Part shown: positions 1 through 9,870 of the stretch, one piece after another | Layout of the letters: the number at the start of each line of letters is the position of its first letter | How positions within the stretch are numbered: position 1 is the first letter of the stretch | Origin: Photobacterium sp. JCM 19050 | Lineage (GTDB): Bacteria; Pseudomonadota; Gammaproteobacteria; Enterobacterales; Vibrionaceae | Reading direction: 5' to 3' | Length of the DNA: 64,000 nt | Assembly: GCA_001310455.1 (NCBI GenBank) | Contig: BAXG01000004.1 | Coordinates: 62,001 to 126,000 of the forward strand | Program-made: the position numbers and the translations under genes | The notes under the pieces: model-generated | The model's input: the letters and a program-made list of their open reading frames with translations, nothing else | Database searches by the model: none | Told to the model about the DNA's origin: nothing

Positions 1-1
1 T

Positions 2-343
2 GAAGTCTATTCAGCCGGTCTTGGCGGTGAGTTATGCCATGGAGACGGCCGCAGCCGTCACACTGATGCGCACTACGGCAGTGGAGGATCACTTGAAGGC
101 AAGAAATATATGCTGTCGCTGACCTTCAATGCCCCAAAAGCGGCATTTGATGATCCGCAACAGTACCTCTTTCAGGGTAAGGGTGTGGACGACCTCTTTG
201 TGCCAGTTCATATGAATTTCCGGTTCTTCGCCATGACCGGACTTGAAACATTTGTTTGCTACGATGTGATGAAAAACCCAGATACAGACAATGATTTAAT
301 ACGATACAAAGCCCACCTGGAAACATTGTTTAAAGGAGAGTGA
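2..343 (+). CDS. NAD(P)H-dependent quinone oxidoreductase, flavodoxin fold (C-terminal part)
   Basis: The reading frame is open from base 2 and stops at 341-343, so only the last 113 residues are present. They contain the run CHGDGRSR followed by [18 protein letters not shown] and later [20 protein letters not shown], which are typical of the C-terminal half of MdaB/KefF/YwrO-type NAD(P)H:quinone oxidoreductases (flavodoxin-like fold, FMN or FAD bound, two-electron quinone reduction in the cytoplasm). The stop lies 2 bases before the ATG of the peroxiredoxin-like gene, so the two probably form an oxidative-stress operon. The exact subfamily cannot be named without the N-terminus. Confidence 0.8.
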   Translation, partial: EVYSAGLGGELCHGDGRSRHTDAHYGSGGSLEGKKYMLSLTFNAPKAAFDDPQQYLFQGKGVDDLFVPVHMNFRFFAMTGLETFVCYDVMKNPDTDNDLIRYKAHLETLFKGE

Positions 344-345
344 AC

Positions 346-885
346 ATGACCTACACCAACAAACTGGCTGCCGGTTCGCCATTCCCTAACATCAGTGCCA
401 CTGACCTCGACGGGAACAACGTTGCCCTGAACGCACCGCGCGATGGCGCCACATGGCAGATGGTAGTGGTATATCGTGGAAAGCACTGCCCGCTTTGCAC
501 CAAATACCTGAACAACCTGGAAGGCTATATTGCCCGGTTGGCTGACATTGGGATTTCTGTCGTTGCAGTCTCCGGTGATTCAAAAGAGCAACTGGAAGCC
601 CATAAAGAAAAGCTCAATGTGTCGTTCCCGCTGTTACACGGCCTGACTGAAGCACAGATGAAAGAACTCGGCTTGTACATTTCTATCCCCCGCTCAGAGC
701 AGGAAACTGACCATAACTTCGCTGAACCCGGTCTTTTTGTGATTAATGAAGCCGGTACAGTACAGGTTGCGGATGTCTCCAACAACCCGTTTACCCGTCC
801 CGAATTGGAAGCATTAGTCAACGGTCTTACCTGGATTCGCAACCCAGATAACAACTACCCGATTCGCGGAACGTTGGCGTATTGA
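346..885 (+). CDS. peroxiredoxin-like (AhpC/TSA, redoxin) protein
   Basis: A 179-residue protein with a thioredoxin fold of the AhpC/TSA type. The sequence VVVYRGKHCPLCTKYL places a CPLC dithiol where peroxiredoxins and thioredoxins carry the peroxidatic or redox cysteine, and VVAVSGDSKEQLEAH and PGLFVINEAGTVQ are the usual following core strands. It probably reduces peroxides or acts as a thiol oxidoreductase in the cytoplasm. I chose the ATG at 346 because AAGGAGAG sits just upstream; a GTG at 340 is in frame but overlaps the preceding stop. It is coupled to the upstream quinone oxidoreductase. Confidence 0.85.
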   Translation: MTYTNKLAAGSPFPNISATDLDGNNVALNAPRDGATWQMVVVYRGKHCPLCTKYLNNLEGYIARLADIGISVVAVSGDSKEQLEAHKEKLNVSFPLLHGLTEAQMKELGLYISIPRSEQETDHNFAEPGLFVINEAGTVQVADVSNNPFTRPELEALVNGLTWIRNPDNNYPIRGTLAY

Positions 886-1210
886 CAAAACTAACCCGGG
901 TTTCAATTTTACCCGGGTCCCTCCCCCAGATAGACAATCCGGTGACATACCTTTTCCAGCGCTTTCGTTTCATGACTTATCAGAACCAATTCGCTATCAA
1001 TCTAAATTAAATACCCAAACAATGGGCTAAATGTAAAATAATGTCGTTTAGTATAAATACTCCTTATTAACACTCTCTCACTTTAGAGACAAGAATAAAA
1101 ATGTCAGTTAAGTTCCAGAGATCACCAATTCGAAACAATTAATTCGCGTTCCAACTATGATGCATATAGACTAATACCAATATAATTAGAAAATTGAGCC
1201 GAAATCAAGA
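886..1210. other. intergenic region, 325 bp
   Basis: No gene is supported here. A self-complementary pair of ACCCGGGT segments at about 894-918 can form a hairpin after the peroxiredoxin gene, but it lacks a following T-run, so terminator function is uncertain. The remainder is AT-rich and presumably carries the promoter of the EIIC-EAL gene; I could not define a convincing promoter. Confidence 0.5.
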
Positions 1211-3210
1211 ATGACCACTTTTAATTTAACTTGGCAAGCGACGCTGATCTCATATAGAGATGCGATTTTGGCAATTCTACCCTTTATATTTCTTCGCTGT
1301 ATTTGGATTGTCATATTTAATCTTAATTTTTATTTTCAGTTTATTAGCGAAACACAGGCAAATGCGATAACACAACTTTTTCAATTAAGTTTCCCGGTCT
1401 TAATGACAACATCTCTGGCATATCACCTAGCAATCAACTTTGCCTACGAACGGATTCACGCAACCTTTTTATCACTTATCCTGTTTTTTGTATTTTCCGG
1501 TTTTGTTTATCAGGATGCAGATGGTATCCACCTTTCAGATAACTTCGTTTTTCTTCATGCGGTATTAATTCCCGCTTTCGTCAGTGGGTTTTATCTACTT
1601 GTTAAAAAGTACTATAATTTTTCATTTGATTCTAAAGGTAGATTGCCCGCCAAGCTTACACAAAGTATTGATGCTACTCTCCCCTACTTGTTGATTTTCT
1701 TAGCTGCAATGTTCCTGAATCAACTGATTATTAATCTATCCATAGCTCCTCTCGCTGTTTGGATTTCTGAGTTTTCCGTAGTGGCTCAGAGTTATTTTTA
1801 TGTATTTATATGCCACTTATTGTGGCTGATTGGCATTCATGGCTCATCTGCTTTTCAATCGTTATTTGATACCTCATTCGCTTTTGAAATCTACACTTCA
1901 GACATACCATACATCACGTTCTTGAGCTTATTCTCTTCATTTGGTGGCGCAGGGTGTACGTGGTCATTAATTATATCTATCCTTTTGTTCAGCAAAAATC
2001 CCCATGCCAAAACCATAGCAAAGATGTCCATCCCGTTTGCACTGGTAAACATCAATGAGATACTTCTCTTTGGCCTCCCCGTCATTTATAACCCTCGATT
2101 GGCCATACCTTTCATATTGGTTCCTTTAGCAAATCAATCTATCGCTTACATTTTGTTTTCAAACTTTCCCGTTGAGATCTCAGGTACTGCCCACTGGATG
2201 ATGCCAGTTTTTATTAACGGTTGGTTAGCCTCAGATGGAAGTTTATACGTTCTATTTTTCCAGTTTTTCTTGATTTTATTAGGTGTGTTTATTTATAAAC
2301 CATTTTTAAATCATTTCGATGTTGGAAGCACTGAATCTTTAAAAAACAACGTTGTTAAAGCACTGGAGCTTAATACAAAAATTGAGTTAGATAGTGATGC
2401 AAGATTAAACCAAATTCAAACCATGTTAAATAATCAACTCGTCTCCTTGAAATCACACATGAAAAAATAATTTCCGGAGAGTTGATGCTTTATTATCAAC
2501 CTCAGTATTGTTCTGAGACAGGGAAACTTATTGGTTTAGAGGCCCTACTGAGGCTTAGATACAATGATAAAATTCACGGGCCCACTTTTCTCGAGGACTT
2601 TTCAGCCGCCGGTATGACGGCATCCATAGATCGTTGGGTGGTGGATCAGGCCATGAAAGACATGACGGAGTGGCAGAAGGACGACCTTACACTGTGCAAA
2701 GTCAGTATCAACTTAGCAGCAGAGTCACTGCTGAGTGATGAGGTAATTGCCTACATCATCCAAAAACTATCAGGCTACCCTGTTGTTATTGAGATCACTG
2801 AATCGTCTTATATACAAAACTTGTCCTCCGCGAAGCGTGCAATTTCAAAATTACGCACTGCCGGTTTTCAGATTGCTATTGATGATTTTGGTTCCGGTTA
2901 TTCCAGCCTTTCCATGCTTTCTCAGTTAGACGCGGATATCGTAAAACTCGATCGTCAATTTCTTCAAAACATTTCTTCAGAACAGGGGCGGATACTTTAC
3001 CTAGCTGTCAGCAGCGCACTGTGCGATCTGGGATTCAGTGTCGTAGCGGAAGGAGTGGAAACATATGAGGAACTGACTTTTGTCAGACAATGCAATATTG
3101 ATTGCGTACAAGGGTATTATTATGAACCAGCAATGACTAAAGCGGATACGCAATCAATACTTCTACTCCATACCCAAAAACAAAGAACCTCTCAGCCAAT
3201 ACATCATTAA
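1211..3210 (+). CDS. PTS EIIC-like membrane domain fused to an EAL c-di-GMP phosphodiesterase (frameshifted)
   Basis: Residues 1-385 form a polytopic membrane domain of the cellobiose/lactose EIIC family; HLLWLIGIHGSSAF and FALVNINEILLFGLPVIYNP are its hallmark blocks. A run of six A at 2462-2467 ends the frame at TAA 2468; adding one A gives ISGELMLYYQPQ, which leads directly into an EAL domain with LEALLRL, SINLA, EITES, IDDFGSGYSSL, KLDR and AEGVE, so all metal- and substrate-binding residues of an active c-di-GMP phosphodiesterase are present. The repaired protein is about 666 residues. There is no EIIA or EIIB partner nearby, so the EIIC part may be a sugar sensor controlling c-di-GMP rather than a transporter. 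Confidence 0.8.
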
Positions 3211-3230
3211 AATATTAACAATGGGAACCA

Positions 3231-3866
3231 TTAAGAGCCTGACGACGTAGTTAGACTCAATACGTGTTCCGCCAGCCGTTCCAACATAGTCATATTTCCC
3301 GGATCCTGATAAACCGCATGGAAAAGTGACAATGCCTCCGGGTCATGCCGAGCGAGATAGCTGAAACTCTTTTTATGACCGAGAAACCACAGCCCCCGCG
3401 CTTTGAAATAGATTTCGAGTAATTCAAACTGCAGCCAGGTACGGCGGTAACTGCCGTCCATATCCCGGCTTTGCGCCCGGCGGAGCATCTTTCCTACCCA
3501 CGCCGTCATTGCAGCAAATTCAGGTTCACTCAGTTTGTCCGGGCCCCGTTTGAGCTTCTCTTTCACTCTTTCAATATAGGTTGCACCCAACCCCCGGGTA
3601 TCAAGCACAGCAAGCCCGTCGGCAAAACGAAGGGATGAATTAGGGATATCGTCCAATGATATTGACGGGTAAATCCAGGCGTCCACCTGGACATTTTCAA
3701 CAAGGTATGTCTGTTGGCTGGCAATGGCATCATCAATAAAACAGGCGATATCAATATCGCTGCTTTCGGTTGCCTCGCGGCGGGCATAAGAGCCATAAAG
3801 GATCATTGTATGCGGGTTGTGTTTTTCACGGAGAAGGTCGATAGCCCGGTGTACAAGGTTGTACAT
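3231..3866 (-). CDS. nucleotidyltransferase-domain protein
   Basis: A 211-residue protein whose N-terminus carries the polymerase-beta-like nucleotidyltransferase signature: ILYGSYARREATESSDIDI, with the GS pair followed by the two metal-binding aspartates of the DxD motif. Residues 100-210 are helical and resemble the HEPN-like or substrate-binding half seen in minimal nucleotidyltransferases of the MNT type. It could modify a small molecule, RNA or protein with a nucleotide. No cognate HEPN toxin gene is adjacent, so a toxin-antitoxin role is not supported. The start ATG at 3866 follows AAGGAAG. It converges with the EIIC-EAL gene. Confidence 0.75.
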   Translation of the reverse strand: MYNLVHRAIDLLREKHNPHTMILYGSYARREATESSDIDIACFIDDAIASQQTYLVENVQVDAWIYPSISLDDIPNSSLRFADGLAVLDTRGLGATYIERVKEKLKRGPDKLSEPEFAAMTAWVGKMLRRAQSRDMDGSYRRTWLQFELLEIYFKARGLWFLGHKKSFSYLARHDPEALSLFHAVYQDPGNMTMLERLAEHVLSLTTSSGS

Positions 3867-3904
3867 GAATGCGCTTCCTTGTTAAAAGTTATTACATTGA
3901 TGTT

Positions 3905-3945
3905 ACAACAAAAAATGCCCCTAACGTTGAAAAACGTCAGGGGCA
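3905..3945 (-). terminator. rho-independent terminator of the glycine-zipper gene
   Basis: On the minus strand a stem of GCCCCTGACGTT pairing with AACGTTAGGGGC (one mismatch) and a short loop is followed by a run of six T. It lies about 80 bases after the repaired stop codon of the glycine-zipper gene, which is the expected place for its terminator. Confidence 0.8.
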
Positions 3946-4412
3946 AAGTCATAAACCGATAAAACGGTTATGAACGGGAGATTCCCAATTGGCAGAACTG
4001 AGGAAAAACCGAGTGAAGGCCGATATTTAGGCGTCGTAGACTTGTAGCCTTTTTCTTTCAGGCAGACACGCAGCACTTTTGCCTGCATATCCGTTGCGTC
4101 ATTCGCGCCTCCCAAAGCACCGGCTCCAGCGCCAATCGCGCCACCAGCAAGGGCTCCACCGACCGCACCACCGATTCCCTCTTCGATAGCGCCGGCAACC
4201 GCACCAACCACTGCGCCGGTTGCCGCCCCGTTGAGAGCCTGGGTTGACGCTGCTTCGCCCTTGTCAACCTGACGGGCATACTTCTCGCAATACGCCAGGT
4301 CTTGCTGGTACTGCGTTGAATCTATGCCAGTTGTATCCACAACCGGCGTATCGTTGTAGGCACAGGCGCAAAGCGTTGCCGTACAGAAAAGTGAGAGAAA
4401 AAGAGCTTTCAT
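3921..4412 (-). CDS. glycine-zipper outer-membrane lipoprotein (C-terminal frameshift)
   Basis: The N-terminus MKALFLSLFCTATLCACAY is a lipoprotein signal with the lipobox cysteine near residue 17. Residues 60-105 are a long glycine zipper (repeated GxxxG with alanine) that normally inserts in or lies on membranes. The observed frame runs on into the terminator hairpin; restoring one G near 4040 gives KGYKVYDA and a stop at 4027-4029, a normal end for this family, so the last 30 or so residues as read are artefactual. The repaired protein is 128 residues. AAGGAAGGA precedes the ATG. Function is unknown beyond envelope localisation. Confidence 0.8.
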   Translation of the reverse strand: MKALFLSLFCTATLCACAYNDTPVVDTTGIDSTQYQQDLAYCEKYARQVDKGEAASTQALNGAATGAVVGAVAGAIEEGIGGAVGGALAGGAIGAGAGALGGANDATDMQAKVLRVCLKEKGYKSTTPKYRPSLGFSSVLPIGNLPFITVLSVYDFAPDVFQR

Positions 4413-4528
4413 TGTCCTTCCTTAAAGTTAACGGGGAAGCCGTTGGGCAGCTTCCCTCCTCCACGTCGATGAGAAAAAGGTTACCGCGGAGGAGGAAGGA
4501 AAATCTGTCAGGGGTTTGTATTGAAACG

Positions 4529-5842
4529 TCAGGCGCCTGAATCGTTGCGAGCTGAAAGTGGCAGGATAAGGGTAAAGCAGGCACCACCCAAATCGCTGCG
4601 CCCAACCGTCACCTCGCCCTGGTGGCGGAGCATGATCTGCCGGACAATGGCCAAGCCCAGTCCGAAACCAGTCTGGCGTTTGTCCCTGGCCGGGTTGGCA
4701 CTGTAAAAAGCATCGAAAATATAGGGCCAATGTTCTTCGCCAATGCCTTCCCCATCATCATGGACTTCAATGTGCAGGCTGCTGGTATTTACCTGCAACC
4801 GGATTTGGATTTTGCTGGCAGCAAATTTGGCGGCATTACCCATCAGGTTGTTCAAGGATCGCTTCATCAGGTAGGGGTCAAAAGAGATACTGACCGGCTC
4901 GGGTAACAATTCTGCAGAAACGGCCTGGTTGGAATCCTGCTGCCAGCGGGGAAGCTGGTATTGAATCCAGGCATTAATATCCTGAGTCTGAGGAGTGATT
5001 TTAAACCCCGAGTGATCAACCCGGGCGAAATAGAGCAGTTCATCGACCATCTGCTCCATCTCTTCGGTATCTTCAACAATGCTGGCAATTTTCGCTGACT
5101 GCAATGAGGTCAGTTGCGTTTCAGCCAACATTTCAGCTTGCCACTGAATTCGGAATACCGGGGTTCGCAATTCGTGGGCAACCGCATTTGTCAGCGCTTT
5201 ACTGCTGGTTACCAGGCGGGCAATCTTGTCTGCCATCAGGTTGAACGTTTGGTTCAGGGTACCAAGCCTCTGGCTGCCGTCTAAAGATGCACGGGCATTG
5301 AGATCGCCGGCAGCAAAAGCCATCGCGGTTTTTTCCAGGTTTCTGACCCGGCGGCTTAAAAACCACACTACAAACAATGAATGGGCCGCAAAGCCCGCAA
5401 ACAGGAACGCCAGGCCAATGCTGTCATCAAAATTGATTGCTTTATGCAGCGGCGAATCCGGATCCGGGCTGAGACGGTAGATAACTGTTGGATCGGAAAA
5501 GTGAAACCAAACAACCGGCTGCTCATCATCAATGTAGATGAGCGGTTTCCCTTGGGGCTGGGAAAAGTAGGCACCCGCATTCGCTGGCAAGGATTCAGGT
5601 GCAAAGGTGGCAAGCAACATTTCCGTTTTGCGGGCGTAGTTTTGCACCATCTCTAATGCTGCATCTTTGCCCTGGAATTTTTCAATGCTGCTGACCATAT
5701 CATGTAAGGCTTCCGCTTCCCTCTCCTCAAACACCATGTCGTAATCGGTCGCCCACTCATAAACAACAAGCTCATAGGTCATCATGCTGACAAAGAAAAT
5801 CACCACCAGCCCGAACAGGGATTCCATGTAAAAACGGCGCAT
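4529..5842 (-). CDS. sensor histidine kinase, RstB-like
   Basis: A 437-residue inner-membrane kinase. A first membrane segment lies at residues 7-28 and a second near 145-165, enclosing a periplasmic sensor of about 115 residues. A HAMP linker follows, then the dimerisation helix with AVAHELRTPVFR, whose His is the phosphorylation site, the N box NLMGNAAKFA, the G1 box DDGEGIG and the G2 box TGFGLGLAIV. It pairs with the response regulator just upstream on the same strand (25-base gap). AAGGAGAG precedes the start. The signal is unknown; acid, peptide or envelope cues are possible by analogy with RstB. Confidence 0.9.
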   Translation of the reverse strand: MRRFYMESLFGLVVIFFVSMMTYELVVYEWATDYDMVFEEREAEALHDMVSSIEKFQGKDAALEMVQNYARKTEMLLATFAPESLPANAGAYFSQPQGKPLIYIDDEQPVVWFHFSDPTVIYRLSPDPDSPLHKAINFDDSIGLAFLFAGFAAHSLFVVWFLSRRVRNLEKTAMAFAAGDLNARASLDGSQRLGTLNQTFNLMADKIARLVTSSKALTNAVAHELRTPVFRIQWQAEMLAETQLTSLQSAKIASIVEDTEEMEQMVDELLYFARVDHSGFKITPQTQDINAWIQYQLPRWQQDSNQAVSAELLPEPVSISFDPYLMKRSLNNLMGNAAKFAASKIQIRLQVNTSSLHIEVHDDGEGIGEEHWPYIFDAFYSANPARDKRQTGFGLGLAIVRQIMLRHQGEVTVGRSDLGGACFTLILPLSARNDSGA

Positions 5843-5867
5843 AGGCTCTCCTTAGCGGAAATCAGTG

Positions 5868-6568
5868 TTACCAGGTATCCGGTACGAACAGGTAACCTTT
5901 TCCACGCACCGTAATAATGCGGCGGGGGCTGGCTGAATCGTCACCGAGCTTTTTGCGAAGTGCGACGATTTTGTTGTCGACGGTACGGTCAATTCCGTCA
6001 TACTCGATACCACGCAGAGCCTGCGTCAGGGCATCGCGGGATTGAACTTCATCCGGTGCGGCGGCAAGTTGCCAAAGCAAATCGAACTCTCCGTCCGTCA
6101 TCGAAACCGCTTTCCCGTCCAACTCACATTGCCTGCGCGCCTTGGCAGTCTCAGCACTCCATATTGCAGCCATTTTCCGGTTTCACCGATGGTGTCAACG
6201 CCTTCGCGACGCAAAAGCATCCGTATTCTTGCCAGCAAAACCCGGGGCTTAATCGGTTTGGTAACAAAGTCATCGGCACCGATTTCCAACGCTGCAACAT
6301 GGTCAAAATCATCATCACTTGCAGTCAGCATCAGGATCTTACCTTTGAAACCGGCCCGGATCTGTCGGCAAATTGTCAGCCCGTCGTCCCCGGGCAACAT
6401 GAGATCCAAAAGCACCAAATCCGGCTGGTTCGCCAGAATGACATCAGCCGCATTCGTCCCTTCAGAAAGACTGATGACCTCGTAGTCCTGGCTTTCGAAA
6501 TACTCCGTCAGCAACCCACGCATCTTGGGGTCGTCCTCAACAACGATGAGGCGAAGTTTGTCTTCCAT
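5868..6568 (-). CDS. OmpR-family response regulator, RstA-like (frameshifted)
   Basis: Residues 1-120 form a receiver with the acidic pair EDD, the phosphoacceptor in LLDLMLPGDDG and the lysine in VTKPIKP. A missing G near 6144 breaks the frame; repaired, the protein continues ARRQCELDGKAVSMTDGEFD into a winged-helix DNA-binding domain ending IITVRGKGYLFVPDTW. The whole is about 233 residues, the normal OmpR size. It is the first gene of a two-gene operon with the kinase and is divergent from the MipA/OmpV gene, an obvious candidate target. Confidence 0.85.
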
Positions 6569-6762
6569 AACATCCGGTTCCGCTTGCTATTAACAACTAT
6601 ATAAATAACAAAGCTACCTTATCAGGCCTGGCAGTTCAAAGGCATGTCACCGTGCCATGACATTGGCTGACATCTCCATACATTTCACTGATATTTTCTT
6701 GCCTGCCAGCTTCGTAAAGTGTTCCCAACCTTATGGACAACACCTATGAAGGAAACAACAAG

Positions 6763-7533
6763 ATGAAAAAGTGCGTTATCTTGATGGCAATGTTGGCGTC
6801 AGCCTCTGCGGCAGCCAGTGATACCTATATTCGCAACGGTCAGATTTATTCCCACGAAGGTCAGTGGGTTGCAGAAGCCGGTGTCGGCGTAACCAGTAAG
6901 CTTTACAAAGGCCAGGACGACACCGTATTCCCGGTTCTGAATGTCGGCTACCACGGTGAAGACTTCAACGCGGATGTCGCGGGCATCAACTACCGCTTCC
7001 TTGGCAATACCGGCGATGTATTTAACATGAACGCCTTTATCGACAGCGCCGGAACCGGTTACGACGATAAAGATGCCAAGGTATTGAAAGGGATGAAAGA
7101 CCGGGACTTTAGCGTTGACCTTGGGCTGAATATTGATCTGTCTTTTGGTGGCGGGACCTTTTCCACCTATCTGCAACACGATGTTGCCGGTGCGTATAAA
7201 GGTATGGTCGGCGGGACACGCTATGCGCAGGTTATCTCTCTGGGGGCATTGGATTTTGTCCCCTACGCCGGTGTAGCGTGGCTGAGTAAAGACTATGTGG
7301 ATTACTACTTTGGTGTACGTAAAAATGAAGCAACTGCAACCCGAAAAGCCTACAAGGGTGACAGCAGCCTTTCGTACGAGGTTGGATACAAACTGGTGCT
7401 GCCGCTTTCCCCCAACTGGGAACTGACACAGTCCACAAACTACGTGCGGCTTGGCAAGGACGTTTCAGATTCACCTCTGGTAAAAAGCGCGAATCAGTGG
7501 GTTGCCGGCGCAACCGTTGCCTATCACTTTTAG
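6763..7533 (+). CDS. MipA/OmpV family outer-membrane protein
   Basis: A 256-residue precursor starting MKKCVILMAMLASASAAA, a Sec signal peptide, followed by a beta-rich domain and ending in aromatic YHF, as outer-membrane barrels do. WVAEAGVGVTSKLYKGQDD and the regular alternation of aromatic and polar residues match the MipA/OmpV family (MltA-interacting or osmolarity- and pH-responsive porin-like barrels). I prefer ATG 6763, preceded by GAAGGAAACAACAAG, over the upstream in-frame ATG at 6733. The divergent two-component pair may control it, as is common for this family. Confidence 0.88.
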   Translation: MKKCVILMAMLASASAAASDTYIRNGQIYSHEGQWVAEAGVGVTSKLYKGQDDTVFPVLNVGYHGEDFNADVAGINYRFLGNTGDVFNMNAFIDSAGTGYDDKDAKVLKGMKDRDFSVDLGLNIDLSFGGGTFSTYLQHDVAGAYKGMVGGTRYAQVISLGALDFVPYAGVAWLSKDYVDYYFGVRKNEATATRKAYKGDSSLSYEVGYKLVLPLSPNWELTQSTNYVRLGKDVSDSPLVKSANQWVAGATVAYHF

Positions 7534-7542
7534 TAAAGTAAA

Positions 7543-7569
7543 AGCCGTATTTCTGAATGGAATACGGCT
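7543..7569 (+). terminator. terminator-like hairpin after the MipA/OmpV gene
   Basis: AGCCGTATT pairs perfectly with AATACGGCT across a 9-base loop, 10 bases after the stop codon. The T-run is weak, and the inverted-repeat remnant at 7571 follows immediately. Confidence 0.6.
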
Positions 7570-7570
7570 C

Positions 7571-7603
7571 TATACCCAAATCCCCTCAAGGTGGCTTGGT
7601 ATA
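7571..7603. repeat. remnant of dispersed repeat: two termini fused
   Basis: The segment begins TATACCCAAATCCCCTCAAG, like the left end of the repeat family found in full at 60467-60721, and runs straight into GGTGGCTTGGTATA, like its right end. It looks like a collapsed copy in which both termini remain and the interior is gone. Confidence 0.55.
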
Positions 7604-7715
7604 ATTGTTTCAACAATCTTTCAATTTAGAGAACATTCCACATTCTCAATTGACAACTAAATCAGCAAGGATGTACAAATATTTAAACAACTTATTTGAA
7701 TAAATTAGAGCCACT

Positions 7716-8884
7716 ATGAAAAAGGAAGATATCTTTAATACTAAGCATTATTCCTTACCTGGAAGCGCCAATTGCAATGACAAGACGCTACCAGCATGGT
7801 GTTATACATCGAAACTGTGGTTTGAAAAAGAAAGAGAGACGATATTTAATAATGCATGGCATTTCATATGTCTTGCAAGTTCACTGGATAGAGGCAGCTT
7901 TATTACCCGAACAATTCTAGGCAATAATATCATTTTATGCGGGATAAAGACGACACCATAAAAGCATTCTACAATTCCTGTCGTCATAGAGGTGCCCCGC
8001 TTACAGATAAGACAAAAGGAAAAGTTGAGGCGCTGATATGCCCCTATCACAAATGGTCATACGATCTGAAGGGTAATCTCCTTTCTGCAAATGGTTTGTC
8101 ACCAGAAAAAAGACAACATTGCAAAGGAAACACCAATCTTATTGAAATAACATCATCCATTTCTAATAATATGATTTTTATCAATTTATCAGAAAATCAC
8201 GAACCATTAGAAAGCTACTTAGGTGAGTACATTGACGCCATTGCAAAGCCACATCAGATCCATAAGATGCGCTGCATTCATTCCCGGGAATACGTTTTGA
8301 ATTCCAACTGGAAGCTCTACGTTGAAGTCGATATGGAAACGTTACATACGCCATGTATTCACCGAGACTCAATAGGTAAACAGCCGGTTGAAATTCTGGA
8401 AGGGGATGGCAACTGGGTAGGCGTTTTTCACCGAAATATATTCTCACCCGCGCTAAAACCAAACCTAAGAGGCTCAGGATTTCCTTTTACAGAAGGAATA
8501 TACGGAGAAGCATTAAACGGTACCCATTTCTGCATTATTTTACCCGGCTTTTTTATTGTCACCGCGCAAGACTGTATGTGGTGGATTCAAAAAACACCCA
8601 TTTCTGAAAATCAGGTACAGGTAAATGTAGGGTATTGTTTTCCAGAAGAGACGCTAAAGCATCCAGATTTTAATACGATATCTCAGTTATACATTGAACG
8701 ATGGAATCAAGTTATCGAAGAAGATGATTGGATAACTGAATATCAACAGAAAGGACTAAATAACAACGTTTCTGGTGTTTATACCGAGAAAGAAAAAGTC
8801 GTACAGCATCTCGATAATATCATTGTTGCTAAAGTTCTGGGTTTGCCAGAATCTGACTGGTTATTAAGAAGTACAAATGAGTAA
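7716..8884 (+). CDS. Rieske non-haem iron oxygenase, alpha-subunit type (frameshifted)
   Basis: A 389-residue protein after repair of a missing C near 7940 (restoring NNIILCRDKDDTIKAF). The Rieske 2Fe-2S site is CRHRGAP followed 17 residues later by CPYHKW. The mononuclear iron site is in the catalytic half, with HTPCIH giving the H-x4-H pair. This is the architecture of single-component terminal oxygenases that hydroxylate aromatics or demethylate quaternary amines such as glycine betaine. No dedicated reductase or ferredoxin gene is adjacent. The gene is clearly more AT-rich than its neighbours, which suggests recent transfer. Its 3' end overlaps the start of the exporter gene by 8 bases. 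Substrate unknown. Confidence 0.78.
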
Positions 8885-9862
8885 GTTGTCTCACTCAAGC
8901 CTGCCTGTTCTTATCCTTGTCGGCTTGATCTCGGCTGCGCTGTTCAGCCTGACATTTGTGGTCAACTACAACATCTCATTCAGCAATGGTCATTGGGTGT
9001 GGACTGCGGTGCTTCGCTACGTTTTCACCATCGCAATACTTGTAGTTATTTTGCTGGCACTCAAGGGCAACGCCTATATCAAGTCGCTTTTTTCAGTGTT
9101 CTACCATCACTGGGGATTTTGGGTGATTGCCGGAAGTCTCTCCTGCGGATTGTTTTACACCGGTTTGGCTTTCTCTGCTGAATATCTCCGGGGCTGGGTC
9201 GTCGCGGCTACATTTCAACTAACTATCGTGTTTTCACCGTTTATCTTGTTAATGATGGGATATCGGTTTAACCCTTGGCTCCTTCCCTTTTCATTGTTGG
9301 TGCTGTCTGGGGCGATGATGGTTAACTGGCAGAATGATACCGGTCTGGGAGAAGCCGGTATTGCAGGTTTACTGCCAGTTCTGGTTTCAGCCCTGGCCTA
9401 TCCCATAGGGAATCAACTCGTCAATTCTGCCAAAACGGCGGCCTCGCTTTTGTCCCCGTGATCCAATCAAAGGTACTCGACAACGGTTTTTCAAACGTCC
9501 TGTTGCTCTGTCTTGGCTCGGTGCCTTTTTGGCTGGCACTCGTTGCCATTGTTCAACCCGATGCTCCGGTAAAAGAACAATATATCCAAACATTTGTTGT
9601 CGCACTCTTCGCCGGCGTTCTAGCCACGTCGCTGTTCATTTATGCCCGCAACGCCTCATCCGACTCTCTGAAAGTCGTGGCTGTTGACACGACACAGGCC
9701 ACTGAGGTTCTGTTCGCATTGGGGTTAGAACTGATATTTATTAACCCCAGCCTCCCTTCGCTTTTCCAGCTTTCCGGCTTGGGGTTAATTATCGTCGGCC
9801 TGATGGGGTTTGCTGTTCGCTGGAAAAATATCATCGCAGTTTTTCGGCGAAAGCCAACCTGA
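8877..9862 (+). CDS. EmrE/DMT-family multidrug or metabolite exporter (frameshifted)
   Basis: A membrane protein of about 328 residues with roughly ten hydrophobic segments and the internal duplication of the drug/metabolite transporter superfamily; YPIGNQLVNSAK in the middle and the C-terminal ELIFINPSLPSLFQL resemble the multidrug resistance efflux (PF13536-like) branch. A run of four A at 9432-9435 should be five; repair joins the halves through KNGGLAFVPVIQSKVLD. It is translationally coupled to the Rieske oxygenase and may export that enzyme's product or handle its substrate. Confidence 0.75.
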
Positions 9863-9870
9863 GTTAACCA

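Noticed and set aside
3231..3866. Toxin-antitoxin pair based on the nucleotidyltransferase
   Set aside because: No adjacent HEPN-like toxin gene; the neighbouring gene is a glycine-zipper lipoprotein.
5960..6604. A 214-residue plus-strand frame
   Set aside because: It lies opposite the response regulator gene, has no recognisable motif and is an antisense shadow of conserved receiver and DNA-binding sequence.
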